NCBI GenBank assembly: GCA_003164035.1 | Contig: PLRS01000152.1 | Coordinates: 1 to 54,431 of the forward strand | Source of the DNA: Bryobacterales bacterium | GTDB lineage: Bacteria > Acidobacteriota > Terriglobia > Bryobacterales > Bryobacteraceae | Length of the DNA stretch: 54,431 nt | Reading direction: 5' to 3' | Shown: piece by piece, positions 27,808 through 36,867 of the stretch | Layout of the letters: each line of letters begins with the position of its first letter | Numbering within the stretch: position 1 is the first letter of the stretch | Translations under genes and position numbers: made by a program | The notes under the pieces: model-generated | What the model saw: only the letters and a program-made list of their open reading frames with translations | Told to the model about the DNA's origin: nothing | The model's database searches: none

Positions 27808-30800
27808 ATGCGAGAGCACACGGCCTGTAATCTCCCTATGATTGAGGATATCTACGAACTGTCTTCGATTCAGAAGGGCATGTTGTTCCATGCGCTTTCA
27901 GAACCGCAGTCGTCCGCCTACCTGAGCCAGTTGAGCTGTACCTTTTCGGGCAATCTACGGGCCGGGGTATTTCGCCAGGCATGGCAGGCTCTGGTAGATC
28001 GCCACCCGGTCTTACGCACGTCCTTTCATGCCCACAGTCTCGACAAGCCGGTACAAGTAGTCCGGCAAGAGGCGACTCTTCCCTGGATCTTCGAAGACTG
28101 GCGCGGCACCCAGCGGGAAGAGCAGCAACGACGCTGGAGCGAGTGTCTTCGGTTGGACCGGAGGACTGGGTTTCGTCTCGACCAGGCGCCTTTGATGCGG
28201 TGCCGGCTGGTGCAGACCGGCGACGCGGAATTCCGGTTTTGTTGGACCCATCATCACCTGCTGCTGGATGGCTGGTGTTTGTCGATCCTGCTCGGCGAGT
28301 TGTTTCATCTGTGCCGCCAGCTAAGCGAGCGTGACAGTTCCACGCTGCCACCGGCCCCCGCCTATCGCGATTTCATCTTGTGGCTGCAGCGCCAGGATTC
28401 GGGCCGGGCGCGCGAGTTCTGGCAACAGCATCTGGCAGGCTTTCACGGACCTACGCCTTTACCCGATGGCGTGGGACCGGGCACGGGAAGCGTGGCTGAG
28501 GCACGAGCCATCGTGACCCCGCCCGCCGGCCTTGCGAATCGCATGCGTGCGCTCGCCAGCCGGCATCAACTCACGCTGAACGCGATCGTGCAGGGTGCGT
28601 GGGCCCTGCTGTTGTCTCGATATTGTTCGGAGACCGACGTCGTCTTCGGCGCTACCGTGGCCGGCCGGCCTCCCGAACTGCCCGGCATCGAATCGATGCT
28701 GGGCGCTTTCATCAATACCGTTCCGATTCGCGCCCGTGTGGATCCCCAGGCAGCCCTGTTGCCCTGGTTGAAGAGCCTGCAGGGGTTGCAGGCGCTGCGA
28801 TCGCCCTACGAATATGCGGCTCTTTCGGACATCCGGCAGTGGAGCGGTGTGGCCGGTAATCTTCCGCTCTTCGAGAGCAATATCGTTTTCATGAACTACC
28901 CTCTCGACCAGTCGCTCGCGCGCAGCGCCGGTGGATGGGAGGTGAACGATGTCGAGTTGTACGACCGCACCGACATTCCGCTGACCTTGCAGGTTACTCC
29001 CGGCGATCCATGGCAAATTGAATTGCTGTATGACGACCAGCGCTTCGATCGCGCCACCATCAGCCGCATGGGAGGGCATTTTGTACAGCTTCTGGAGGAG
29101 TTTGAGGCACACCCGGAACGCACACTGGGCCAATACCCGATGGTCACGGCCGCCGAAAAACAAGAGCTTCTCGAGGTTTTCAACAATACGAAAACCGAGT
29201 TCGACGCCAGCCGTACGTTCCTGGCGCGATTCGAGGAGGGCGCTGCCGCTCATCCGCAACGCGTGGCGCTCCGATGCGAGGGCCGTCAGGTTTCCTACGG
29301 CGAGTTGAACCAACGCGCCAACCGCCTGGCGCGCTTCTTCCGGGGTTCGGCGGGACTCGGCCCGGGAGACCTTGCCGCTATGGCGATGGAACGTTCCGAA
29401 CGGATGGCGGTGTGCATCCTCGCCATCTGGAAATGCGGTGCGGCATACGTTCCGATCGAGCCGCGCTATCCCGAGGAGCGCATCCGGACCATTGTGGACG
29501 AAGCCCGGCCGAAATTGGTTATTGCGCAGACCGATTGGGACCGCGCCGAAGCCGAGTCGTCCGGTTATGAGGCCTCGGACCCGGGAATCCCCGCGCGGCC
29601 CGGCGATCTCGCGTACGTGATCTTTACCTCCGGTTCCACCGGGAAGCCCAAAGGGGTCATGATCGAGCACGCGGGCATGCTCAATCATCTCCTGTCGAAG
29701 GTGGAGGAGTTCGAGATCGCTTCGAACAGCGTAATTGCCCAGACCGCATCGCACTGTTTCGATATCTCGGTCTGGCAGTTCTTTGCGGCGCTGCTGGCGG
29801 GTGGAACGACCGTCATTTATGGGGACGCTGTCGTGCTCGATCCAGGCCTCTTGCACAACCGCATCGAATCGGACCGGGTCACCATTCTGGAAGTGGTCCC
29901 GTCCTACCTGGCGGCTCTGCTACCCCGCCTGCAACCGATCGATGCCGGGACCGATGCCCTTTCCGCCCTGACGTACCTGGTGGTGACCGGCGAGCTCGTC
30001 AAACCGCAATTAATCGAAACTTGGTTCCGCCGTTTCCCTTCGATTCCGGTGGTCAATGCCTACGGACCGACGGAGGCTGCCGACGATATCGCGCACTGCA
30101 AAATGCGCCGTTTGCCGGAGACGGCGAGCATTCCTCTGGGCAAGCCGATACGGAATACGCACATCTATATCGTCGACGACCGGGGCAACTTGTGCCCGAT
30201 CGGCATCAAGGGCGAAATATGCGTCTCCGGCGCAGGCGTCGGAAGAGGCTATCTGAACGATCCCCTGAAAACCAGCCTGGCGTTTTGCGAAGATCCATTC
30301 CGCGCGGAACGCGGGGTTCGCATGTATCGTACGGGGGACCTGGGATGCTGGTCGGCGGATGGGAATGTACTTCTGTTCGGCCGCAAGGATCATCAGGTCA
30401 AGATTCGCGGCCATCGGATGGAGCTGGGCGAGATTGAGGCCGCTCTGAGTGCGATCGAATGGGTAGAGGACGCCGCTGTCATGGATCGCCGCGACGACGG
30501 CAGGGAACCATATCTGTGCGCATATGTGACACCGCGGCAGGGCCGGAAGTGGGACTCCGAAGACCTCGCGAACCGGCTGTCGCGGAAGCTGCCGGAGTAC
30601 ATGATTCCATCGTTCTTCGTAAGCATGGTCCGGCTGCCGCTCACCGCCAATGGGAAGCTCGACCGTAAAGCGCTGCCCGCGCCGGACCGTCTGACACAAG
30701 CCCGGGACGCGGGATATGCGCCGCCGCGCAATGCAACGGAAGCGGCTCTCTGCCGTATCTGGAGTGAGGCTCTTCACGTCGAGAACCCCGGGATTCACGA

Positions 30801-33800
30801 CAGTTTTTTCGCCCTGGGCGGCGACTCCATCATCGCCATGCAGATCGTGGCGCGAGCGTCGAGAGAGGGATTCAGGCTGCTTCCCAAACAGATCCTGCAG
30901 CACCCTACGGTGGCGGAACTCGCTATCGCCGCGGAGCCCCCGGATAGCTTGCGTCCGGCGATCGGGCCGCCGACCGGCCCCTCGCCATTGACTCCGGTCC
31001 AGCGCCGCTTTTTTTCGCAAGAAAAGGCCGATCCGCATTACTACAACCAATCGGTTCTGCTGGAGGTCCCAGCGGGCATCGGTGAAGAAGTTCTGCAACT
31101 GGCGATCGATGCCGCGGTCGAGAGGCATGAAGCCTTGCGGTTGCGTTTTCACCAGACGGATGGAGTCTGGATGCAGGATGCCGCTTCCGACAAGCGCGCC
31201 GAATTGACCACATATCACGTAACGGGGGTCGAATTTGCCGCGCTCGCCCAAGAGCTTCACTCCTCGCTCAATTTTGCCGATGGACCTTTGTTTCGCGCGG
31301 GTTTGTTTCGATTCGGCGAGGGCCAGGCGGCACGGCTCCTGCTGGTAGTGCATCACCTCGCCATCGATGCGGTCTCGTGGGCGATTCTTATCGAGGATAT
31401 CTACATCGCTTATCGCGACAAAACGGAGGCTGTGAATCTTCCACCGGGCACCGCCGGGTATCGCCAGTGGGCGGACCACCTGGAAAGCTACGCGCGATCG
31501 GGCGCGCTGGCATCGGAACCGGATCGTTGGCTCCGTATCGGAACGCCCGAGAATAAGCCCTTGCCGGTCGATCGCGCGCCGGTCCCCAATGGCAATCTGG
31601 TCGGCGAGGCCGAGGAGGTATCGCTCGAATTGAGCGATCCCGTCACCCACGCCCTGCTCCATGAAGGCTCGCGTGCGTACCACACCCGAATCGACGACCT
31701 GTTGTTGTCGGCCCTGGTGCTGGCATTTCGCGATTGGACCGGCGAAGAGGCTTTGTCGATCGAGTTGGAAGGACACGGCCGGGACCACCCGGCAATCGAC
31801 CTGGACGTTACGCGGACCGTCGGCTGGTTCACCTCGATCTTCCCCGTCGTTCTGCGTGCGTCTTCCTCTCTCGCGGACACCATCAAGGCAGTCAAGGAGC
31901 AACTGCGCGGCGTGCCCAATCGCGGCGCCAACTGGGGCCTGCTGAAGTACGGGAGTGCCGGCGATTCCGCGCGGCAACGCCTGGAGGTCCTGCCCCCGGC
32001 GGAGGTCCTGGTCAACTATATCGGTCAGACCGACCAGGCGCTGCCTTCCGGTTTCGAATGGAAGGCGCTCACGGAGTCCGCTGGCGGGCGCAGTCCACGG
32101 CAGCGCCGCGATCATTTGCTGGAGATCAATGCGCTGGTGTCCGGCGGGCGATTGCGCGTCCACTGGACATTCGGCCGCGGGATTCACGATCGCGAAACGA
32201 TCGTGAGACTCGCGGAAAGCTTCAACCGTCACCTGGAGCGGATTGCGGCTCACTGCAGCGCAGCCGAAGTTTCCACCCTGACCCCGTCCGACGTTCCGGC
32301 CGCCCGAATCTCTCAACAGGGCCTCGATGCGCTGGCCGCTAACGTGGCTGGGGACCTGGAGGACGTCTACGAGCTGACCCCCGCGCAACAGGGAATGCTC
32401 TTTCACACGATCTACGAGCCCGCTTCCGGCGCTTACGTGAACCAGTTGACGTGCCGCATCGAAGGGGTTCTGGAAGAAGCCGTATTTCGGGAAGCCTGGC
32501 GCTCCGCGATTGCCCGCCATCCCGCGTTGCGGACTTCCTATCATTGGCAGGGAATCGACAAGCCGATGCAGGTGGTTCTGCGGAGCGTGGATTTGCCGTG
32601 GCACTTTGAAGACCTGCGGGGCCTGTCCGCGGACTTGCCCAATCTCCTCGATCGCGATCGCGAGCTGCGATTCGAATTGACGCGCGCGCCGCTGATGCGG
32701 CTGGGCCTGTTTCGCACCGGCGAACACGAATGGCACTTTCATTGGACACAGCACCATCTCCTGCTTGACGGATGGAGCGCCGCGCTCGTGTTGAACGAAG
32801 TCGTGCAGGCGTATGAAGCCCTGGTGTCGGGAGGCGCGCCGCGGTTCGCGCCGCTGCGGCCGTTCCGCGATCACGTTCTCTGGCTCCAGGCTCAGGATTC
32901 CAAGCGGGCCGAGCGCTTCTGGCGGGAGGAACTCGACGGCTTTCGGACGCCCACACCGTTGGTTCTTGGCCGGCCGGAGATGGAAGGCGCCGCGCGGCCC
33001 GGAAAGATCGCCGAAGAAGAGATCCTGCTCCCGGACGTGTTGAGCGCGAGGGCTGCCGCGGCGGCGCAGGATGCCGGAATTACCTTGAGCACTCTCGCGC
33101 AGGGAGCGTGGGCGGTTCTGCTCAGCCGCTACAGTGGAGAATCCGACGTGGTCTTCGGATATGCGGTGTCGGGCCGTCCGCCAGGCCTCGCCGGGGCCGA
33201 GGAAATGGCCGGCATGTTCATCAACGTGCTGCCGTCCCGCGTGCGTCTCGATCCCATCGTGCCCGCTGCCGTTTGGCTCCGCGGCATTCAAACCAGAACG
33301 GCTGAGCGCGACGAATTCTCCTGGTGCGGTCTCACCGAGATCCAGGGCTGGAGCCCGGTACCGGCCGGCACGCCGCTCTTCGAAAGCCTCCTGATCTTCG
33401 AGAACTATCCGGTCGAGGAGTCGTTGAAGCGGGGAGCCACAAGCTTCCGGATTCACGACGTTCGTGCGAAGGAACCGAACAACTATGCCATGACCCTGGT
33501 TGTGAGCCCTGAAGGAGCCGGGCTCGTGCTTAAGGCGGTGTACGACGACGGACGCTTCGATCGGGCCACCGTGCAGCGGCTGCTCGGCCATTACCGCGAG
33601 ATCCTCACGAGCATGGCTGCCGACCCTGATGCGCCAATAGCTCGCACGCAAATGCTCACGTCTGAAGAGCGGCGGATTCTCTGCGAATGGAACGCGACCG
33701 ATCGCCGCGCCGAACCGGAACAGACCGCGGTGGACAGCTTCCGGAGCTGGGTGGCGAAGGAACCGGATCGCGTGGCGGTCCGCCGCGGAACAACGTCGCT

Positions 33801-36800
33801 CACCTACAGGGAACTGGACGACCGGTCGGATTCATTGGCGGCTTTGCTCGCGGCCACGGTTGCCATCCATGCCGAAGACCGCATCGCCATTCTGATGCAG
33901 CGCTCGGAACAGTTGGTCGAGAGCATCCTGGCCGTATGGAAATGCGGCGCCGCCTATGTTCCTGTCGATCCGGCTTACCCAACGGATCGAATCCGGCTGA
34001 TTCTGGAGAAGGCGCGTCCCAGTGCCGTAATCGCCGGCGAACTGCCCCCGGAACTGGCAGCCGCCGTACCTTCGGGAATCCCCGTGGTTTCGTGGCACGG
34101 AACACCGGCTGCCGAATCCGGCCCGCGCAGGCCACACCGGTCCGTGCCCGCCGGACTCGCCTACATCATCTTCACTTCCGGCTCGACCGGAGTTCCCAAG
34201 GGCGCCATGGTGGAGCACCGGGGAATGTTCAATCACATTTCCTCCATGGTCAGCGACCTGGGCCTCGGACCCTCCAGCCGCGTCGCGCAGACGGCCTCCC
34301 ATTGCTTCGATATTTCGCTGTGGCAACTTTTTGCGGGTTTGACAAGCGGCGGCGAAACGGTGATCTATTCGGATGGGACCATCGCCGATGCCCGGGCGCT
34401 CGCCCGGAGCTTCGATGCCGACGCCATTAGCCACGCGCAGTTTGTTCCGTCGTATTTGAGCGCCTTCCTCGAGGAGATGGAAGTCTGGCCGGAGCAGCGT
34501 CTTTCCGGGCTTCAGTGGATGGTTACCATCGGGGAGACGCTGAAGCCGAGCGTGGTGAAGCGCTGGTTTGCGCGGTTTCCCGGCATCCGGCTGATGAACG
34601 CCTACGGGCCCACCGAAGCGTCCGATTCCATCACGCACTTTGCCATGGAACAAGCCCCGTCAATGGCGTCCATCCCCATCGGCCGGCCCATCGGCAACAC
34701 GTGGATCTACATCCTGGATCCAATGTCGAATCTCTGTCCGATCGGCGTGAAGGGCGAGATTTGTGTCAGCGGAATCGCCGTGGGCCGGGGGTACCTTTTT
34801 GACGGCGAGCGTACCGCGGCGGTTTTCCAGCCGGACCCCTTCCGCGATGGATCGAGGATGTACCGGACAGGCGACATCGGATGTTACGCTCCGGATGGAA
34901 ACATCCTGTTCTTCGGCCGCCGGGATTCGCAGGTGAAGATCCGCGGCCATCGCATCGAGCTGGGTGAAATCGAAACGGCCCTGGCGGCGCTCGAACCGGT
35001 AGCCGAGGCCGCGGTCGTGGCTCGGGAAGAGCACGGACTCCTCTCGCTCGCCGCTTACATCGTGGGGCGCGACAACGGAAGTGGCGTGAACGCCGGCGCC
35101 ATTCAGGCGGCGCTCTCCCGGAGGTTACCGAGCTACATGGTGCCGGAAACGATTGTCGTGCTGGATTCGCTTCCCAAAACCTCTAACGGCAAAATCGACC
35201 GCAAAGCTCTGCCCGCGGCCGCCATGCCGATGACCGCTTCCGACGCGGACGCGCCTCGCACGGCCGCGGAATCCGACCTGGTTCGGATCTGGTGCAGTGT
35301 TCTGGGGCGCGACCGGGTTGGCGTGAACGACCGGTTCTTCGAAATCGGCGGACACAGCTTGCGAGCCATCCAACTGGTCAGCCGCATCCGCTCCGAGATG
35401 CAATCGGAAGTTACCATTCGCGACGTGTTTGAGTGCGCCAGCATCCGGGAACTCGCTCGACGGATCGACGGAGCCGGGCGTCCGTCCAGCGCCGTCATCC
35501 CTCCGGCGCCGCCTCGTCCCTGGTACCCGGTTTCCCATACACAGAAGAGAATCTGGCTTGCCAGCAGGACGTCGGAAGGCTCCGTCGCGCACAACATGGC
35601 GTCGGCGCTCCGGATCGCCGGAAATCTCAGGCAAGAGGCGCTCACCCGTGCGTTGGACGCTCTGGTCGAGCGGCATGAGAGCCTCCGCACCGTCTTCGCC
35701 CTGAAGCAGGGTGAGATCGTTCAGATGGTGCGCGGCGCGGAGCAGTGCGGGTTCCGAATGCGGACGTCCGATTGTTCGGACAATGAGGAACAGGCGGCGG
35801 CTTTACGCCAGGAAGAGGCCCTCCACCCGTTCGATCTTCAGAATGGTCCTTTGTTCCGGGCGAACCTGGCAAGGCTGAGCCCGCGAACCCATTTGCTGTT
35901 GCTCACGCTGCATCACATCATTGCCGATGCCTGGTCCGCGCGTTTGCTGATGCGGGAACTGGCTACCTTATATAGCGCGTTCGCTGCTGGGCAAGCCAAC
36001 CCTCTCGCTCCTCTGCCGCTGCAGTTCAAAGACTATGCCACCTGGGAGAACCAGCAGGCGCACTCGGCCGAAATGCGGGCGCATCGGGACTATTGGTTGG
36101 GCCGACTGTCGAGGGATATGCCGCGATTGAAGCTGGCCACGGATTTCCCGGAGCCGGAGCGCCCGACGTTTGACGCCGGCCGCGAGATTGTCACCGTCCC
36201 GCGAGACGTTTCGCTCGTCCTGGCGGAGACCGCTCAACGCAACCGCACGACTTTGTATGCCGTTGTTCTTTCCGGCGTGTTCGTCTTGCTGCACAAACAC
36301 ACCGGCCAGGAAGATCTGGTGATTGGCTCCCAAGCCGCCTGCCGCGAACGCGGTGAACTGGAAGGCCAGGTTGGCTGTTATCTGAACACGGTGGCGCTGC
36401 GCCAGCGTATCGTTCCGGGGCAGACGATCGATCAGGTCGTTCAGGCAACCAGCCGGATGCTGATGGAAAGCCTGGAACACCAGTCCTATCCTTTCGATCT
36501 GCTGGTCGAGGACCTAAAGGCTTCCAGGGGGAAGGGAAGACCGCCGCTGTTCGACGTTCAGGCGGATCACGTCCCGTCGACCACCTTTCGCACCGGGCCC
36601 TCGATCGCGCCCGAAGTTGAAATCGAAGATGTGAGCGGGGATGGCGGCTTGGCAAAGTACGATCTTTCGTTTTTTACCTCGGACGAACCGGATACGGGTC
36701 TGCGGATAGTTCTGGAATACAACCGCTCTCTGTTCCAACAGCTAACCATCCGGAGGATGGGGGAAAACCTCCAGGAACTTCTCGCAGCCTTCGGCGAGAG

Positions 36801-36867
36801 CCCGGAACGCGCCATTGTTCCCGACGTTCCGGCGAGGAAGACTTTGCGCGCGGGGCTTCGACTGTGA
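27808..36867 (+). CDS. NRPS: C-A-PCP-E-C-A-PCP-C (residues 3 and 4)
   Basis: 3019 residues. C about 12-455, D-donor type (IYELSSIQKGMLFH; HHLLLDG at 149), as expected after an E domain; A 476-960; PCP (S1007, LGGDSI); E 1058-1490 with HHLAIDA at 1182 (last Gly replaced by Ala); C 1518-1965, D-donor type (HHLLLDG at 1649); A 1978-2470; PCP (S2517, IGGHSL); C 2570-3005, L-donor type, HHIIADA at 2702 (again Ala). Pocket by eye: first A D-I-W-E-V-T-A-D-D, with three acidic residues beyond the invariant Asp, fitting a basic diamino acid and hence diaminopropionate from the SbnA/SbnB pair; second A D-I-W-Q-V-I-A-D-S, not recognised. The two A domains are unusually alike (ASHCFDIS.WQ, NAYGPTEA.D, SNLCPIG.KGEICVSG), suggesting module duplication. 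It ends in a C domain whose acceptor is on the next protein. An ATG at 27838 is an alternative start. Confidence 0.93.
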   Translation: MREHTACNLPMIEDIYELSSIQKGMLFHALSEPQSSAYLSQLSCTFSGNLRAGVFRQAWQALVDRHPVLRTSFHAHSLDKPVQVVRQEATLPWIFEDWRGTQREEQQRRWSECLRLDRRTGFRLDQAPLMRCRLVQTGDAEFRFCWTHHHLLLDGWCLSILLGELFHLCRQLSERDSSTLPPAPAYRDFILWLQRQDSGRAREFWQQHLAGFHGPTPLPDGVGPGTGSVAEARAIVTPPAGLANRMRALASRHQLTLNAIVQGAWALLLSRYCSETDVVFGATVAGRPPELPGIESMLGAFINTVPIRARVDPQAALLPWLKSLQGLQALRSPYEYAALSDIRQWSGVAGNLPLFESNIVFMNYPLDQSLARSAGGWEVNDVELYDRTDIPLTLQVTPGDPWQIELLYDDQRFDRATISRMGGHFVQLLEEFEAHPERTLGQYPMVTAAEKQELLEVFNNTKTEFDASRTFLARFEEGAAAHPQRVALRCEGRQVSYGELNQRANRLARFFRGSAGLGPGDLAAMAMERSERMAVCILAIWKCGAAYVPIEPRYPEERIRTIVDEARPKLVIAQTDWDRAEAESSGYEASDPGIPARPGDLAYVIFTSGSTGKPKGVMIEHAGMLNHLLSKVEEFEIASNSVIAQTASHCFDISVWQFFAALLAGGTTVIYGDAVVLDPGLLHNRIESDRVTILEVVPSYLAALLPRLQPIDAGTDALSALTYLVVTGELVKPQLIETWFRRFPSIPVVNAYGPTEAADDIAHCKMRRLPETASIPLGKPIRNTHIYIVDDRGNLCPIGIKGEICVSGAGVGRGYLNDPLKTSLAFCEDPFRAERGVRMYRTGDLGCWSADGNVLLFGRKDHQVKIRGHRMELGEIEAALSAIEWVEDAAVMDRRDDGREPYLCAYVTPRQGRKWDSEDLANRLSRKLPEYMIPSFFVSMVRLPLTANGKLDRKALPAPDRLTQARDAGYAPPRNATEAALCRIWSEALHVENPGIHDSFFALGGDSIIAMQIVARASREGFRLLPKQILQHPTVAELAIAAEPPDSLRPAIGPPTGPSPLTPVQRRFFSQEKADPHYYNQSVLLEVPAGIGEEVLQLAIDAAVERHEALRLRFHQTDGVWMQDAASDKRAELTTYHVTGVEFAALAQELHSSLNFADGPLFRAGLFRFGEGQAARLLLVVHHLAIDAVSWAILIEDIYIAYRDKTEAVNLPPGTAGYRQWADHLESYARSGALASEPDRWLRIGTPENKPLPVDRAPVPNGNLVGEAEEVSLELSDPVTHALLHEGSRAYHTRIDDLLLSALVLAFRDWTGEEALSIELEGHGRDHPAIDLDVTRTVGWFTSIFPVVLRASSSLADTIKAVKEQLRGVPNRGANWGLLKYGSAGDSARQRLEVLPPAEVLVNYIGQTDQALPSGFEWKALTESAGGRSPRQRRDHLLEINALVSGGRLRVHWTFGRGIHDRETIVRLAESFNRHLERIAAHCSAAEVSTLTPSDVPAARISQQGLDALAANVAGDLEDVYELTPAQQGMLFHTIYEPASGAYVNQLTCRIEGVLEEAVFREAWRSAIARHPALRTSYHWQGIDKPMQVVLRSVDLPWHFEDLRGLSADLPNLLDRDRELRFELTRAPLMRLGLFRTGEHEWHFHWTQHHLLLDGWSAALVLNEVVQAYEALVSGGAPRFAPLRPFRDHVLWLQAQDSKRAERFWREELDGFRTPTPLVLGRPEMEGAARPGKIAEEEILLPDVLSARAAAAAQDAGITLSTLAQGAWAVLLSRYSGESDVVFGYAVSGRPPGLAGAEEMAGMFINVLPSRVRLDPIVPAAVWLRGIQTRTAERDEFSWCGLTEIQGWSPVPAGTPLFESLLIFENYPVEESLKRGATSFRIHDVRAKEPNNYAMTLVVSPEGAGLVLKAVYDDGRFDRATVQRLLGHYREILTSMAADPDAPIARTQMLTSEERRILCEWNATDRRAEPEQTAVDSFRSWVAKEPDRVAVRRGTTSLTYRELDDRSDSLAALLAATVAIHAEDRIAILMQRSEQLVESILAVWKCGAAYVPVDPAYPTDRIRLILEKARPSAVIAGELPPELAAAVPSGIPVVSWHGTPAAESGPRRPHRSVPAGLAYIIFTSGSTGVPKGAMVEHRGMFNHISSMVSDLGLGPSSRVAQTASHCFDISLWQLFAGLTSGGETVIYSDGTIADARALARSFDADAISHAQFVPSYLSAFLEEMEVWPEQRLSGLQWMVTIGETLKPSVVKRWFARFPGIRLMNAYGPTEASDSITHFAMEQAPSMASIPIGRPIGNTWIYILDPMSNLCPIGVKGEICVSGIAVGRGYLFDGERTAAVFQPDPFRDGSRMYRTGDIGCYAPDGNILFFGRRDSQVKIRGHRIELGEIETALAALEPVAEAAVVAREEHGLLSLAAYIVGRDNGSGVNAGAIQAALSRRLPSYMVPETIVVLDSLPKTSNGKIDRKALPAAAMPMTASDADAPRTAAESDLVRIWCSVLGRDRVGVNDRFFEIGGHSLRAIQLVSRIRSEMQSEVTIRDVFECASIRELARRIDGAGRPSSAVIPPAPPRPWYPVSHTQKRIWLASRTSEGSVAHNMASALRIAGNLRQEALTRALDALVERHESLRTVFALKQGEIVQMVRGAEQCGFRMRTSDCSDNEEQAAALRQEEALHPFDLQNGPLFRANLARLSPRTHLLLLTLHHIIADAWSARLLMRELATLYSAFAAGQANPLAPLPLQFKDYATWENQQAHSAEMRAHRDYWLGRLSRDMPRLKLATDFPEPERPTFDAGREIVTVPRDVSLVLAETAQRNRTTLYAVVLSGVFVLLHKHTGQEDLVIGSQAACRERGELEGQVGCYLNTVALRQRIVPGQTIDQVVQATSRMLMESLEHQSYPFDLLVEDLKASRGKGRPPLFDVQADHVPSTTFRTGPSIAPEVEIEDVSGDGGLAKYDLSFFTSDEPDTGLRIVLEYNRSLFQQLTIRRMGENLQELLAAFGESPERAIVPDVPARKTLRAGLRL

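Noticed and set aside
30010-33651. A 1213-codon antisense open frame, with others at 14830-17508 and 7454-9679
   Set aside because: They lie opposite well-defined NRPS/PKS domains and arise from high-GC codon bias; the translations show no known fold.
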